A DNA stretch of 33,526 bases from JAGNLA01 sp964639885 (GCA_964639885.1 CAZXEH010000023.1:1-33526); one strand, 5' to 3'. Numbered from the stretch's first letter, positions 25,701 to 33,526 are shown. The notes: a model not told the origin generated them from the sequence alone. Numbers and translations: made by a program.

Positions 25701-28700
25701 TATCTTGGGAGAATTGCGTCCTTGCCATAGTAATAGGTGTCGTCTGGATGAGGATCCTTGAACATGTTGTTCCAGATGTACTTTGGATTGTCGATCTTGT
25801 ACTGGCCAAACATGTCTTTAACGCCTGAGTTGACGAAATCAAACGGTTCGAGTCCATCGCTCTTGTATGCTTCGATTGTGAACGGAACACCATTGACGAG
25901 CTCTGACTGTACGCCGGCTGTGAGAACATCTGGTGTTGTCTTGAGGACAAGGTCTTCCTTACCAACAACCTTCACTGCTTTCTGGGCTGCAAGGTAAACC
26001 TCATGGCTGAATCCAGGTGTACCAAATGTTGATGATGGAGGTAGTTCGTAGTATGGCCTGAACGATCTGTCGTTGTCGTCATCACCATATTTGTATGCTG
26101 TAATCCAGAGTGGTAGTTCTTCTTCTTCCGCGATAACGTGATCCGGGATTCTGAATCTTCCACCGATCTGGCTGCCGCCGCCGAAGTCAAATCCTACTTC
26201 GTCAAGCTGACAACCCCTTTCCTTGGTGAGTTCAAATTTGTACATGCCATCATTGCGCTGGAATGTTCTTGCGTCAATTACGCCAGTCTTCCAGGTGTTT
26301 GTCGCCATGTCGTATGTTCCAAGGATTTCTGTTTCGAGATCTGCGAATTTGATCATACCGTCGCCGTTGAGGTCGTCGCCGGTTGTGAACTGCCACATCT
26401 GATCCTGATAGTTGCTGTTTCTTGGTGGGTTTGTGATCCAGCCGTCGCCAGCACCGATTCTCGGTGGCTCTGCGCCATTGAGAAGGGCATCTTGATAGCC
26501 CGGACCCCTAATACCGCGGTCTTGCCAGCAGAATACGAGTGCATCATTGCATTCCTGCTGTACCTGCATCGATTCGTACTCTGCAAGTTTGATCTCAACA
26601 GTGTTATCCTGATCAACAGTCACTTCTGACGGTGCATTCTGGATATCAAGACCCCAGACATTGAAGCCTTCTGTCGGTGGAGTGTTGCAGCAATCCTGGT
26701 AAATCTTCTTCTTGCCATCAAGTGTTTCAACTGTGATCTTGATGTTGCCGTAGTTGATTGGAATGATTTCATCAATTGAGAAGACATCGTTTGCGCCAGC
26801 TGGCTTACCGCCGATGTTTGCCCAGTGTGATGTTGTGAAATCGAGAGACCTGTCAAGAAGTCTGAGATAGTTGTTGGTTGGAATCTGCGGGTTTGTTGTG
26901 TCTGTTGGGTAGATGACCTGTGACTTGACCGGGTTTGCAATAGTCATGTACGGTGAAGTTGTTACCGCAAAATTTCCGTTGTTATACCCAGTTGTTGTGC
27001 CTGTAAACCTGCCCGAGTTTGTCGAGTCGATGACAAGCTTGCCGTCGATGTTGTACTGGATTGGTACATACTGGTAACCGTTATATTGGTTGTTGGCAAG
27101 GTAAGTGGTCTGGTTCTGATCCATAAACCTTGGCCTCATGAACGGTCCTTCAACTGTAACCTTCTTGAGAATGAGGTCGTTCCTTGTCCCGCTCCAGACA
27201 TCCGAGAATGTAAGGTGTTCTCCTCTGATGTTCTTGAGGACAAAGTAGAGACCGTAGTCAGTCAACGGGAAGAACTCTGTTCCCAGTTTGTAGAACTGTT
27301 TTGCGTTCATTGCAGGATAAGCATTGAATCCTGATTTCCTGTTTGAACGCTGTCCAAGAAGCCTGCCGGTGTGAGTCTGGCCGCCCGGATATACGCGAAG
27401 TTCCTTGTTGTAATCGTAAAGGATCGGGTTGTACGGAGTTTGGATCTGTGGAGCCGGTCTTGCAATCTTGTGGAGTGGATCCGTGTGATAACCATCGCTT
27501 GAGGAGCCGGCAGAGTAATTTGCACGTGAATACTGGAGTGCGTGGTCAACCATTACGACTTCTGAGAAGTTTACGTCTGGGTCTGGTGCAGAAACCTGGA
27601 ATCCGATGATACCGCAGTAGTCAACGCCGCCGGTGTAGTCGTTGAGGAACGACGGACCGTTTGGTGGCCACAGCTGACCATCTATTGAGTTGTAGTTGAA
27701 GATTGTCTGTTCAGCGGTGACTCTGATGAACAGCTTTGATGATGAGTTGCGTGGGAGTACTGCGCAAAGAATCTGGCCGCCCGGATCGGTTGTTGAAAGG
27801 AATCCGTAGTCGGTAACCATTGTCGGTACACCGTATGTCATGATGTTGAAGCTGAAGTATGAGTTGGAGAATAGGTCGTTGAGTGTGACTGTGCCGATTG
27901 GAATGAAGCCCTGTTCTTCTCCACAGATGTCGCATGTTGCCTGGTTGCCCGAGCAGTCGACATCTATTACAGAGCAACGCTCTGCTTCTGATTCCGGTTC
28001 TGCATCCGGCGGGAATCTCAAGCCAAATCTTGGGTCCGGTACATACGGTATTGGAGCAGTATCGTTTGCATTATTGTAGTTGTAGTCTCTGTAATAGAGC
28101 GAATCGAGTGGCGAAAGCATGTTGAGTGGTTCAAGATCTACCCATTCCCACACAATCGCTGTGTCGTCATCGTTAACCTGCACAATATACTTGCGTGTGA
28201 AATCTGTGTTGACGGCTGTGAACAGGAACTTGACTCCGGCACCTCTTGCGTTGTAGTTGACGCGGTGTGGCTTGTCAGGAATTGACTGTGTCGCGAATGG
28301 AATGTCACCTGGATCGTTGACATCGTTCGGGTTGTTCCAGTCATAGAGGTTCAAAACAATGTTCGGGAATCTCTGCTCAAGAAGGTTAAGGCACTTTCTG
28401 TTGGCTGTGATGACAAGGTTTTCAGGCTGAACTGTTTTTTCAAACCTTGCGTAGCAGTCGTATGAGTTTGAAAGGAAACCGATGAGTGGTTCATAGAGTC
28501 TATATCTTGCATCGTTGACTGGATCGAATATGTAACGTGCATAGTTCGCATATGCGCGCTTTTCCGGATCACGGTAAACCTTGAGCCAGAATGGGTCTAT
28601 GTATTGTCCGTCCTGCGGAAGGAGAAGCTGACCCTTATAGTTGGCAATGTCTGATTCTTCCTTGAATGCATGGATGTAGACTTTTCTGTCCTGGACGAAA

Positions 28701-31567
28701 CCGGTGAGGTCACACGATCCCCTGTACGGTGTAAGTTCAATGTTGATGACCGGGTGGTCAACGTCGATAACCCTGTATGCTTCAGCAATGTTATTGTATG
28801 AGGAGCGTGGAAGGTTTTCGATGATTACATAGATCTTGTCTGTTGGTTTCCTCGGAGCCGGGTTGGCTGTGATCTGGATATGGGAGGTCTGCTCCACCAT
28901 GAGATCCTGGTCGATCTTTACGTTGAGCTGGATCTGACCCGGGATGACTTCGCCATCCATGTAGTAGTTGTTGCCGTTGTTGCCCACTGAGATCATGTTG
29001 ACCTTGTTGTCAACGAAGAGAACTCTGCCCATCTGGACAACTGTTCCAGCATGATAAACGGTTCCCTGAATCTCAATTTCAGACATACGGATTGAACGAT
29101 AGTTAATAAATGTCTGTGCTGCCGGGTTGTAGTAAATGTCTTCGCCTGGATCGTACTGGTTGTTTCTTGGAATGCCTGATGCTGGGCGTGGTGCGTCATA
29201 GAACATGACGTTTACTGGGAACCAGTCAATTCTCAAGCCAATGTCAAGATCGCCCTGAGCGACTGTCGATCCAGCATAATACATGACCATTGTGTTGTTG
29301 CGGTAGCATGTGACATTGCTGCAACGCTTGTCATTAACCGTAACTGTTCCGAACGGAGAACCGGTGACGTAGTCCATGTCACGGTATATCTTTTCGCCTG
29401 AACCGAAACCGTTGCCGTTTGTGTCATAGTAGCCATACGGAGGTCCGACAATTTTTGATGAGTCCGAGAACGCTACTAGTGCGCCGACATAATCGCTTGC
29501 GTCGCCGCGATTGTAATCGAGATCCCACTTGGAAAGAGTATATGAGCCGACTGTCTGTTCCATGGTCTCATAACCTTCGAGGTTATGTGAGAGGTCGAGA
29601 GCCTTGACTGATGAAGTGTACTGGTAATTTACAGCGGCATTGTTGTCAATACCGTCATCAAGCCAGACCGACCAGCCCATGAACTGTCTTTCATTATACT
29701 TTACATTCTGGAAGACGGTGGCCGGAACAAAGAATTCATTTGCTCTTTCTGCAAGGACTGCGTCTTTCTGGATGCGGTTCATATGCTGGATTGTGGTGTC
29801 GAAGTGTGACCTTATGCCAGCTGCCGTATAAGCTGGATCAACAGGCATCCACTTGCCGGCATCTCTCCAGCCAATCCATGCGTCTGATTCGACTGCAACA
29901 TCATATTCCGGTGAAATGCATCCACCGTATGTGACTTCGGCCATGAGAAGGAGGTCTCCGTCGATCATACCGGCGCGGCGTTTTCCATCGGTGTCATACT
30001 TGAGGACTGTGATTGATGGGTCATGATCGTTGATGTTGTCCTGCCAACCATTGACGTTTGTCAAACGGATGTCGCCCGGAACTTTGACTCCATTGTTCCA
30101 GGTATAGCCATTTACTGAGTAGCTGGTTCCGTTGACTTCTCTGTAAATGAATTCGCCGGAGTCGTATCTGGTGTTCATCACTCCTGAAACAACCTGATCA
30201 TGGAATCTTTCAGGATATGCTGCTCCTGGCGGGAAGGTTCCGTCTGAGAAAGCCCAGAGTGAGCAACCAACGTCATAGTCGTCGCCAGGCTGGTAGACAC
30301 CGTCATTGCCAGCATCTATAACCGCAGATCCTGCCGGGTATGTCATTACAAGCGTCGTGTTACGCGTGATGACTGTCGGTGTTCTTCTGACATCGCCTTC
30401 GTCAACGTGAGATATTCTGTTGCTTGCATATGGTCCTACACCTGCATAAACAGGTCCCAGACCACCTTTTTCATAAATAAACTCGCCAAAATCGTATGTA
30501 AGATTTGTGTGTGCCGGAATTGGTGAAGCAACTGAGTCCGGGAATGAGGCTGCATAGCTGATGTTTTCAGCGTGAAGCACCGAACCGTTGATGGCATTGT
30601 TGTTACCAGTCGGACTCATTATGCGTGTGAAGTCGGCAAGCGTCAGGCCAACATCCCAGTCATTGTAATCTTTGTAGTTGCAAACTTTGTCGTCTGTTGG
30701 CTTTGTAGTTGCCTCATAGACAAGACCTGAGGAAAGTGCTCCGCCTGGTGCGCGTGCGTTGAGTGCAAGGAAATCGTTCATATCTGCCCAGCCGAGCTTC
30801 CAGAGACGCTTTTCTTTTGGATTTGCAGCATCCCAGAAATAGATCCTGTTTACATATTCTGGTGCCGCTACATTGTTGATCTTGTAGTTTTCGCTGTGAT
30901 AGAGCCATCCAAGCGTGCCAGGATTTGTAAATGGGTTGTAGTCTGGATCAAAAATGTATGGTCCCTGTGTATTGTTTGAGATGATCGGGTCGACAAGGGC
31001 CCTCGGATTGTCGGTGCAATTGTCGAAAGTTGTTTTGGGATCCTGTCTGTAGTTTACATCGTACGGGTCTGCGTATCCGTAATAACGGCAGTCATTGAAT
31101 GTTCCGTCAGGATCGAACCAAACCTGGCCGTACATGTCGCAAATTACGTACCAGTGGTCAAGATATGTTGACCTTCCATTATCTGGAACTACAGTCAGCC
31201 ACACTTCGGTCCACAAACCATTGTCGAGGGTGGATATTTCATTGCCTGTTGCAACGTGTGTGTAGCGTGCAGTTGCTGGTGGGATTGGCTGTGCATCCGG
31301 CCTGTCGTCGGTTGCCCAAAGTGCCCATGGCATCGAGTATCCATCTCTGCCCCACCATCTGATTCCTGGTCTTTCCCAGGGAACAGACTTGCCATCGCGC
31401 AAGCGACAACCGTAGCGGTCAAAACCGACAAGATGCCACCTGTTGGCTATCATGGTAACCGGGCTGTTTGTGCTTGCTGCTTCGGCTTTACCTGCAAACG
31501 GCATCCAGGTACCGAAAACTGCCAGCAACATGACTGCTGTTACAAGCATTGTTAAAATCTTCTTCAT
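22793..31567 (-). CDS. Giant secreted S-layer-like protein with Ig-like and stalk-like C-terminus
   Basis: A 2924-residue protein. I chose ATG 31567 (MKKILTMLVTAVMLLAVF, signal peptide ending near AEA, residue ~31) because AAGGAGA lies 6 bases upstream; the reading frame extends 29 codons further without a signal. Residues ~32-2550 are rich in Y, N, D, G and P and are unlike any family I know. They contain EF-hand-like loops (DTNGNGFGSGE ~712-729, DLNGDGMIKFADLE ~1730-1745, DYNNNGKIEES ~2156-2166) and recurring Y/F-x-x-G-E-x-I-Y motifs. Residues ~2553-2630 are an Ig-like domain, ~2630-2797 two Ig-like repeats, and ~2798-2924 the paired stalk-like module. The strong SD, own terminator and own regulatory region suggest high expression. 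A surface-layer role is inferred. Confidence 0.9.
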   Translation of the reverse strand: MKKILTMLVTAVMLLAVFGTWMPFAGKAEAASTNSPVTMIANRWHLVGFDRYGCRLRDGKSVPWERPGIRWWGRDGYSMPWALWATDDRPDAQPIPPATARYTHVATGNEISTLDNGLWTEVWLTVVPDNGRSTYLDHWYVICDMYGQVWFDPDGTFNDCRYYGYADPYDVNYRQDPKTTFDNCTDNPRALVDPIISNNTQGPYIFDPDYNPFTNPGTLGWLYHSENYKINNVAAPEYVNRIYFWDAANPKEKRLWKLGWADMNDFLALNARAPGGALSSGLVYEATTKPTDDKVCNYKDYNDWDVGLTLADFTRIMSPTGNNNAINGSVLHAENISYAASFPDSVASPIPAHTNLTYDFGEFIYEKGGLGPVYAGVGPYASNRISHVDEGDVRRTPTVITRNTTLVMTYPAGSAVIDAGNDGVYQPGDDYDVGCSLWAFSDGTFPPGAAYPERFHDQVVSGVMNTRYDSGEFIYREVNGTSYSVNGYTWNNGVKVPGDIRLTNVNGWQDNINDHDPSITVLKYDTDGKRRAGMIDGDLLLMAEVTYGGCISPEYDVAVESDAWIGWRDAGKWMPVDPAYTAAGIRSHFDTTIQHMNRIQKDAVLAERANEFFVPATVFQNVKYNERQFMGWSVWLDDGIDNNAAVNYQYTSSVKALDLSHNLEGYETMEQTVGSYTLSKWDLDYNRGDASDYVGALVAFSDSSKIVGPPYGYYDTNGNGFGSGEKIYRDMDYVTGSPFGTVTVNDKRCSNVTCYRNNTMVMYYAGSTVAQGDLDIGLRIDWFPVNVMFYDAPRPASGIPRNNQYDPGEDIYYNPAAQTFINYRSIRMSEIEIQGTVYHAGTVVQMGRVLFVDNKVNMISVGNNGNNYYMDGEVIPGQIQLNVKIDQDLMVEQTSHIQITANPAPRKPTDKIYVIIENLPRSSYNNIAEAYRVIDVDHPVINIELTPYRGSCDLTGFVQDRKVYIHAFKEESDIANYKGQLLLPQDGQYIDPFWLKVYRDPEKRAYANYARYIFDPVNDARYRLYEPLIGFLSNSYDCYARFEKTVQPENLVITANRKCLNLLEQRFPNIVLNLYDWNNPNDVNDPGDIPFATQSIPDKPHRVNYNARGAGVKFLFTAVNTDFTRKYIVQVNDDDTAIVWEWVDLEPLNMLSPLDSLYYRDYNYNNANDTAPIPYVPDPRFGLRFPPDAEPESEAERCSVIDVDCSGNQATCDICGEEQGFIPIGTVTLNDLFSNSYFSFNIMTYGVPTMVTDYGFLSTTDPGGQILCAVLPRNSSSKLFIRVTAEQTIFNYNSIDGQLWPPNGPSFLNDYTGGVDYCGIIGFQVSAPDPDVNFSEVVMVDHALQYSRANYSAGSSSDGYHTDPLHKIARPAPQIQTPYNPILYDYNKELRVYPGGQTHTGRLLGQRSNRKSGFNAYPAMNAKQFYKLGTEFFPLTDYGLYFVLKNIRGEHLTFSDVWSGTRNDLILKKVTVEGPFMRPRFMDQNQTTYLANNQYNGYQYVPIQYNIDGKLVIDSTNSGRFTGTTTGYNNGNFAVTTSPYMTIANPVKSQVIYPTDTTNPQIPTNNYLRLLDRSLDFTTSHWANIGGKPAGANDVFSIDEIIPINYGNIKITVETLDGKKKIYQDCCNTPPTEGFNVWGLDIQNAPSEVTVDQDNTVEIKLAEYESMQVQQECNDALVFCWQDRGIRGPGYQDALLNGAEPPRIGAGDGWITNPPRNSNYQDQMWQFTTGDDLNGDGMIKFADLETEILGTYDMATNTWKTGVIDARTFQRNDGMYKFELTKERGCQLDEVGFDFGGGSQIGGRFRIPDHVIAEEEELPLWITAYKYGDDDNDRSFRPYYELPPSSTFGTPGFSHEVYLAAQKAVKVVGKEDLVLKTTPDVLTAGVQSELVNGVPFTIEAYKSDGLEPFDFVNSGVKDMFGQYKIDNPKYIWNNMFKDPHPDDTYYYGKDAILPRYYWLRTDLHNNDGTNKNNNYFFSPGTNPFDPIIFSMKPEEGKYSFERFVANDEGTFPVYVWSPDRKHRAKLDVKVRPPKVEYQITNADDPDQKVFTVPAAQGDTDFLMTAADNRLYKVKVVCRTQDGGELLKGAAKGVSVCHGTDRDVARFTPAIDRPMTFPGSSAGFFNIGSRPDVVGADFDPGGIPQFDRARVFPRIAVDYNNNGKIEESNREIVQMKYFRYAFRQVYIYSWYSFYYFYYYPATEYYYPVLRSRPVMYYRTENYGYTDPKTGQFIYPMYLFADIYYDPDTSTGWGPGAIYNSSHKAGYCFADLTPDRVLNFADALALDNNGSTEFWIFAEDVCALGGLVGDNIWSNNLAFADVYGGINAYLRGYALSSGYYYYGYTYSMLGEEWAPNYITRRYGMRLTQTPDPNSYIPAGDDSFYLDWDAFPAKENYVQLRAPRVEALSAETREALRKDLLWTESFDIIYSKTNHVLMVFKPADSRDLPINTGARVEMFGNIVVQGGGAHEGIIYGRTERSELDASAADTILSMTPTGVGGSVMAFGYYQRNTRFQFPYEYRITTDYLNQAIFPPFDSVLGLEVLVDSDEALRAQVTGTINVTVRVLGQKAPAGNAEISIDGAGVALPAKKCNDKGQATVSITPTETGIIRVKASLAGYADGVGTIVVGADVKPPSLIITEPGDMSVFSTPTIMLVGETTPGTTVTVNGTKAGVGADGKFKANVNLPNEGQNTIVIKATSATGAVTVAYLTVIKDTKAPEIIVDMPKGRIVNATNYTLTGRVEPGSTVMVNGQPATVVFDIWTATVALTQGDNVIQVSATDAAGNVYKHPPVTLVNYQATTVEFVIGNSQFYVNDVARTATPAPTLAAGTFTVMANEDILTALGFSVTPTSGNMYTITYGAKIINIGVGTKNASDGTNTIVLPEAPALSGGKLIVPIKAIVMTLGDTDKYDITWNDAARRMTITLYK

Positions 31568-31602
31568 TACTGTCTCCTTCGCATTAGGCTTGGTCACAAA
31601 CC

Positions 31603-31632
31603 TTATTGAAGGTTCGCAACTGCAAGTTGCAA
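31603..31632 (-). promoter_or_regulatory. Weak candidate promoter of the giant gene
   Basis: On the minus strand TTGCAA (31632-31627), 18 bases, CAATAA (31608-31603). It overlaps an inverted repeat GCAACT-GCA-AGTTGC (31616-31630), so the spacer could be a regulator site. The match is modest. Confidence 0.3.
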
Positions 31633-31649
31633 ACACGACTGCGCATTTC

Positions 31650-31683
31650 AACAATCAATCAACTTTTTACGAACAATCAATCA
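31650..31683. repeat. Two 12-bp direct repeats spaced by two helical turns upstream of the giant gene
   Basis: AACAATCAATCA occurs at 31650-31661 and again at 31672-31683. The start-to-start distance is 22 bases, about two turns of DNA, so both would face the same side of the helix. They lie 80-115 bases upstream of the giant gene's start codon, where an activator or repressor dimer would be expected. Confidence 0.5.
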
Positions 31684-31699
31684 GTTTTAAGTTTCTCGC

Positions 31700-31730
31700 T
31701 TGAGGAGAGAGGGTACACCGCTCTCCTCAA
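31700..31730. terminator. Intergenic hairpin between the two giant genes (possible terminator)
   Basis: TTGAGGAGAG (31700-31709) pairs perfectly with CTCTCCTCAA (31721-31730) around 11 bases. It sits 24 bases after the stop of the upstream giant gene. No good T-run follows on the minus strand (GCGAGAAACTT), so it may end transcription weakly, protect the 3' end or be a processing site. Confidence 0.45.
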
Positions 31731-31753
31731 GAATTACATCAAATTTGCTCTAT

Positions 31754-33526
31754 TCAGCGTGTTGTCATCGTGATGATGATGGTCTTTGCGTTGATGTCAT
31801 AGTCGACCTTGTTTATGATCTTTGTGTTCTTGTTGAGAAGTTCCTGCACAAGCTGGATCGGAACAAAGATTCTGCCATTTTTGACAACTGGCGGTGTCGA
31901 AAGTGTGACTGTTGTTGTTCCAATCACCACTGTGTTGGAGCCAACTGTCGCTGTTGCTGATTCTGTTCCAACAACCACTGTTACTGAGTTGGCAGTTGTT
32001 GTCGCCTGCATATCAAGGTATGTTGCGATGTCTGCAATTGGAACCATTACGTTATTGCCAACACCGATGAACGGTGGCTCGAGGAGAGCGGTCTGTGCCT
32101 TGTTGCCAAGAACTGGGATTGCATTCCCGATTGTCAGGTACAGCTTTGTGATCTTTGCAATCTTGTATGCAGCTGCTGCTGTTCCCGGGTTGCCTGCTTC
32201 ATCAACAGCAGACACATCGAGTGAAAGATCGACGCCGAGCTGGATGTTGCTGATTTCGGCTACCCAAACATCGTTGACAACCTTGACGTTTGCAACTGGA
32301 AGCGGTGAACCGTTCTGTACTGCCTTGATATCTGCTGCTGTGATCTTTGAGCCTGGCGTTACTCTGCCGCGGAAGATTGCTGTTGTGTTGGTGTCGCTGA
32401 TGCCATAGGAATCAACTTCTGCCTGTGTCGGAAGAAGGATGACCGGTGCTTCCTTGTCAAGGATGATGCGGATTGTGACTGTTCTTGGTACACCGTTTGG
32501 TCCGTTGGCGATGATGTTGATGACATTTTCACCCGGGTTGAGGTTGATGTTTGCCTTCCAGGCGCCATTGGCATCGACGTTTGCATCGACGTTTCCAACT
32601 TTGACTTTTGAACCCTTTGTCACTGTTCCGTCAATTGTCACCGATGACTTGTTTGTAAGTGTCGGGAACGGGTTGACATCAAGTGATGGCGGTGTTCTGT
32701 CTTCTTCAACATAGAGTACTGATGATCCTTCTGTCTTTCCTTCCTTTGTTGCCTTGATGAATATCTTGGCAAGTGAGGACGGCTTGACGCCTGTGAATGT
32801 TGCCTGACCCTGGTCGTTTGTGGTTGCTTCCATTTCGAACGAACCATCTTCGGCTCTCATCACAACTTTTACGCCTGAGTACGGATAGCCAGAACCTGTT
32901 TCGGTAACTGTTACGATGACTGTGTCTGGCTGACCGAGCTTGAGAACTTTGTTGAGCGGTTCTGCTTTGATCGCAAGACCCTTGCAGACATCGAACTTGC
33001 AGAGTCTTGTGAGTGCGAAGAATGTTGTGTAGAGTGACTTTTCTGGCGGTGTCTGGTTGACCCTGATCTGCCAGTTGACTGGTCTGAAGTAGAGCAATGA
33101 GGATACATCTGGTCCGGTTCCGTCCGGGGTGCAATAGATTGAGGTCTCGACTGCCTTTGGATCAGATTCTGAGTTCTGGAGTCTGCCAGTTACCCATGCT
33201 TCTGCGTGGTTACCAGCAATCTGAGTAGTGTAGGTTCTGTCGGTTGAGTATGAGATGAGTGCGCCTTCCTTGAGTTTGAGATCTCTTGAATCTGCTGGAT
33301 ATGCCTTGACCATGATGTGATTCCTGACGCCATAGGTGAGGTCGTAGAACTCCGGAACAAGGAGATCTTTCTTCATTTCGTCGCCAGTTTCAGCGTCGTA
33401 GCACTTGAATGTTGGGCCTGAAATCTTTGCGTTGTTGTCTGGAATTGCATCCCAGTCAAGTCTGTATCCACCATCGTTTGTACCGTACCACTTGCCTGAC
33501 CACGGATACTTGTAGTGCCAGAATCT
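31754..33526 (-). CDS. C-terminal part of a second giant surface protein (runs off the window)
   Basis: The last 590 codons of a gene whose start lies beyond the window. The frame is open to base 33526; the Met at 33376 is internal, because the 50 codons before it (ending CYDAETGDE) align with the neighbouring giant protein. Shared landmarks are LDWDAIP/LDWDAFP, KKDLLVPEFYDL/RKDLLWTESFDI, NHIMVKAYPADSRDL/NHVLMVFKPADSRDL and the same domain order: Ig-like (PYSGVKVVMRAEDGSF), two Ig-like repeats (DRTPPSLDVNPF; LDKEAPVILLPT) and a terminal stalk-like module (PPVVKNGRIFVPIQLV). It lies immediately upstream of the other giant gene in the same direction. It is probably a tandem paralog and another component of the surface layer. 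Confidence 0.88.
   Translation of the reverse strand, partial: RFWHYKYPWSGKWYGTNDGGYRLDWDAIPDNNAKISGPTFKCYDAETGDEMKKDLLVPEFYDLTYGVRNHIMVKAYPADSRDLKLKEGALISYSTDRTYTTQIAGNHAEAWVTGRLQNSESDPKAVETSIYCTPDGTGPDVSSLLYFRPVNWQIRVNQTPPEKSLYTTFFALTRLCKFDVCKGLAIKAEPLNKVLKLGQPDTVIVTVTETGSGYPYSGVKVVMRAEDGSFEMEATTNDQGQATFTGVKPSSLAKIFIKATKEGKTEGSSVLYVEEDRTPPSLDVNPFPTLTNKSSVTIDGTVTKGSKVKVGNVDANVDANGAWKANINLNPGENVINIIANGPNGVPRTVTIRIILDKEAPVILLPTQAEVDSYGISDTNTTAIFRGRVTPGSKITAADIKAVQNGSPLPVANVKVVNDVWVAEISNIQLGVDLSLDVSAVDEAGNPGTAAAAYKIAKITKLYLTIGNAIPVLGNKAQTALLEPPFIGVGNNVMVPIADIATYLDMQATTTANSVTVVVGTESATATVGSNTVVIGTTTVTLSTPPVVKNGRIFVPIQLVQELLNKNTKIINKVDYDINAKTIIITMTTR

Noticed and set aside
31568..31654. Longer N-terminus of the giant protein starting at 31654
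   Set aside because: The 29 extra codons lie over the regulatory repeats and lack an SD, while ATG 31567 has a strong SD and starts a signal peptide.
31754..33376. A separate 540-residue gene starting at Met 33376
   Set aside because: The frame stays open to the window edge, no SD or signal peptide precedes that Met, and the preceding 50 codons align with the neighbouring giant protein, so the Met is internal.
2..33526. Naming the C-terminal modules as copper amine oxidases
   Set aside because: Only the small non-catalytic N-domain-like fold is present; no topaquinone-type catalytic domain or copper-binding His set follows in any of the proteins.
1..33526. tRNA, rRNA, CRISPR array, transposase, integrase or phage genes
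   Set aside because: I looked for cloverleaf-like, rRNA-like and regularly spaced repeats, and for recombinase motifs in the translated frames, and saw none.

Overview
The window is 33.5 kb of bacterial DNA and is almost fully coding. It has no rRNA, tRNA, CRISPR array, IS element or phage gene that I can see, and no gene-free stretch longer than about 190 bases. The organism looks like an anaerobic, probably uncultivated bacterium. It exports many large, multi-domain surface proteins and uses ordinary Shine-Dalgarno (SD) starts, with a few possibly leaderless genes. It carries an ECF-type (group II) vitamin importer subunit and an arsenite methyltransferase with its small AbrB-like partner. 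The repeated use of C-terminal 'copper amine oxidase N-domain' (stalk-like) modules is seen in several deep anaerobic lineages and in Firmicutes-related bacteria. I cannot name the phylum from sequence alone.

Layout. (1) 2-4199, minus strand: an ECF transporter S component, then a SAM methyltransferase (TGATG overlap), then a secreted fibronectin-III protein with its own good promoter. (2) 4311-5459, plus strand: an arsenic cassette, with a Cys-rich AbrB-like protein overlapping arsM, flanked by two palindromes and closed by a terminator. (3) 5459-7488: an AT-richer lipoprotein gene plus a 22-codon ORF, bounded by a 32-bp duplication of the arsM 3' end, so this block looks inserted or rearranged. 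(4) 7534-10852, plus strand: a secreted beta-helix-like protein and two tandem paralogous short-chain dehydrogenases. (5) 10872-12686: a strikingly AT-rich pair of divergent genes, a small membrane protein and a secreted protein whose GC-richer end is the stalk module. (6) 12688-22678, minus strand: an operon-like run of ECF sigma factor, very large zinc-finger anti-sigma factor and two related surface proteins, followed by a membrane glycosyltransferase with an unusual central insertion. (7) 22742-33526, minus strand: a giant 2924-residue S-layer-like protein with its own terminator and regulatory region, and the C-terminal part of a second giant paralog running off the window edge.

How the genes fit together. 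Seven secreted proteins of otherwise unrelated architecture end at their extreme C-terminus in the same paired stalk-like module. The module is therefore probably a shared surface-anchoring or assembly domain rather than an enzyme. The sigma/anti-sigma pair is translationally coupled to two of these proteins, which suggests envelope-stress control of surface-layer building. The glycosyltransferase could decorate or add to that layer. The two giant proteins, with Ca-binding-like loops and Tyr/Asp/Asn-rich sequence, are the best candidates for the main structural layer. These functional links are inference; the gene structures and domain motifs are read from the sequence.
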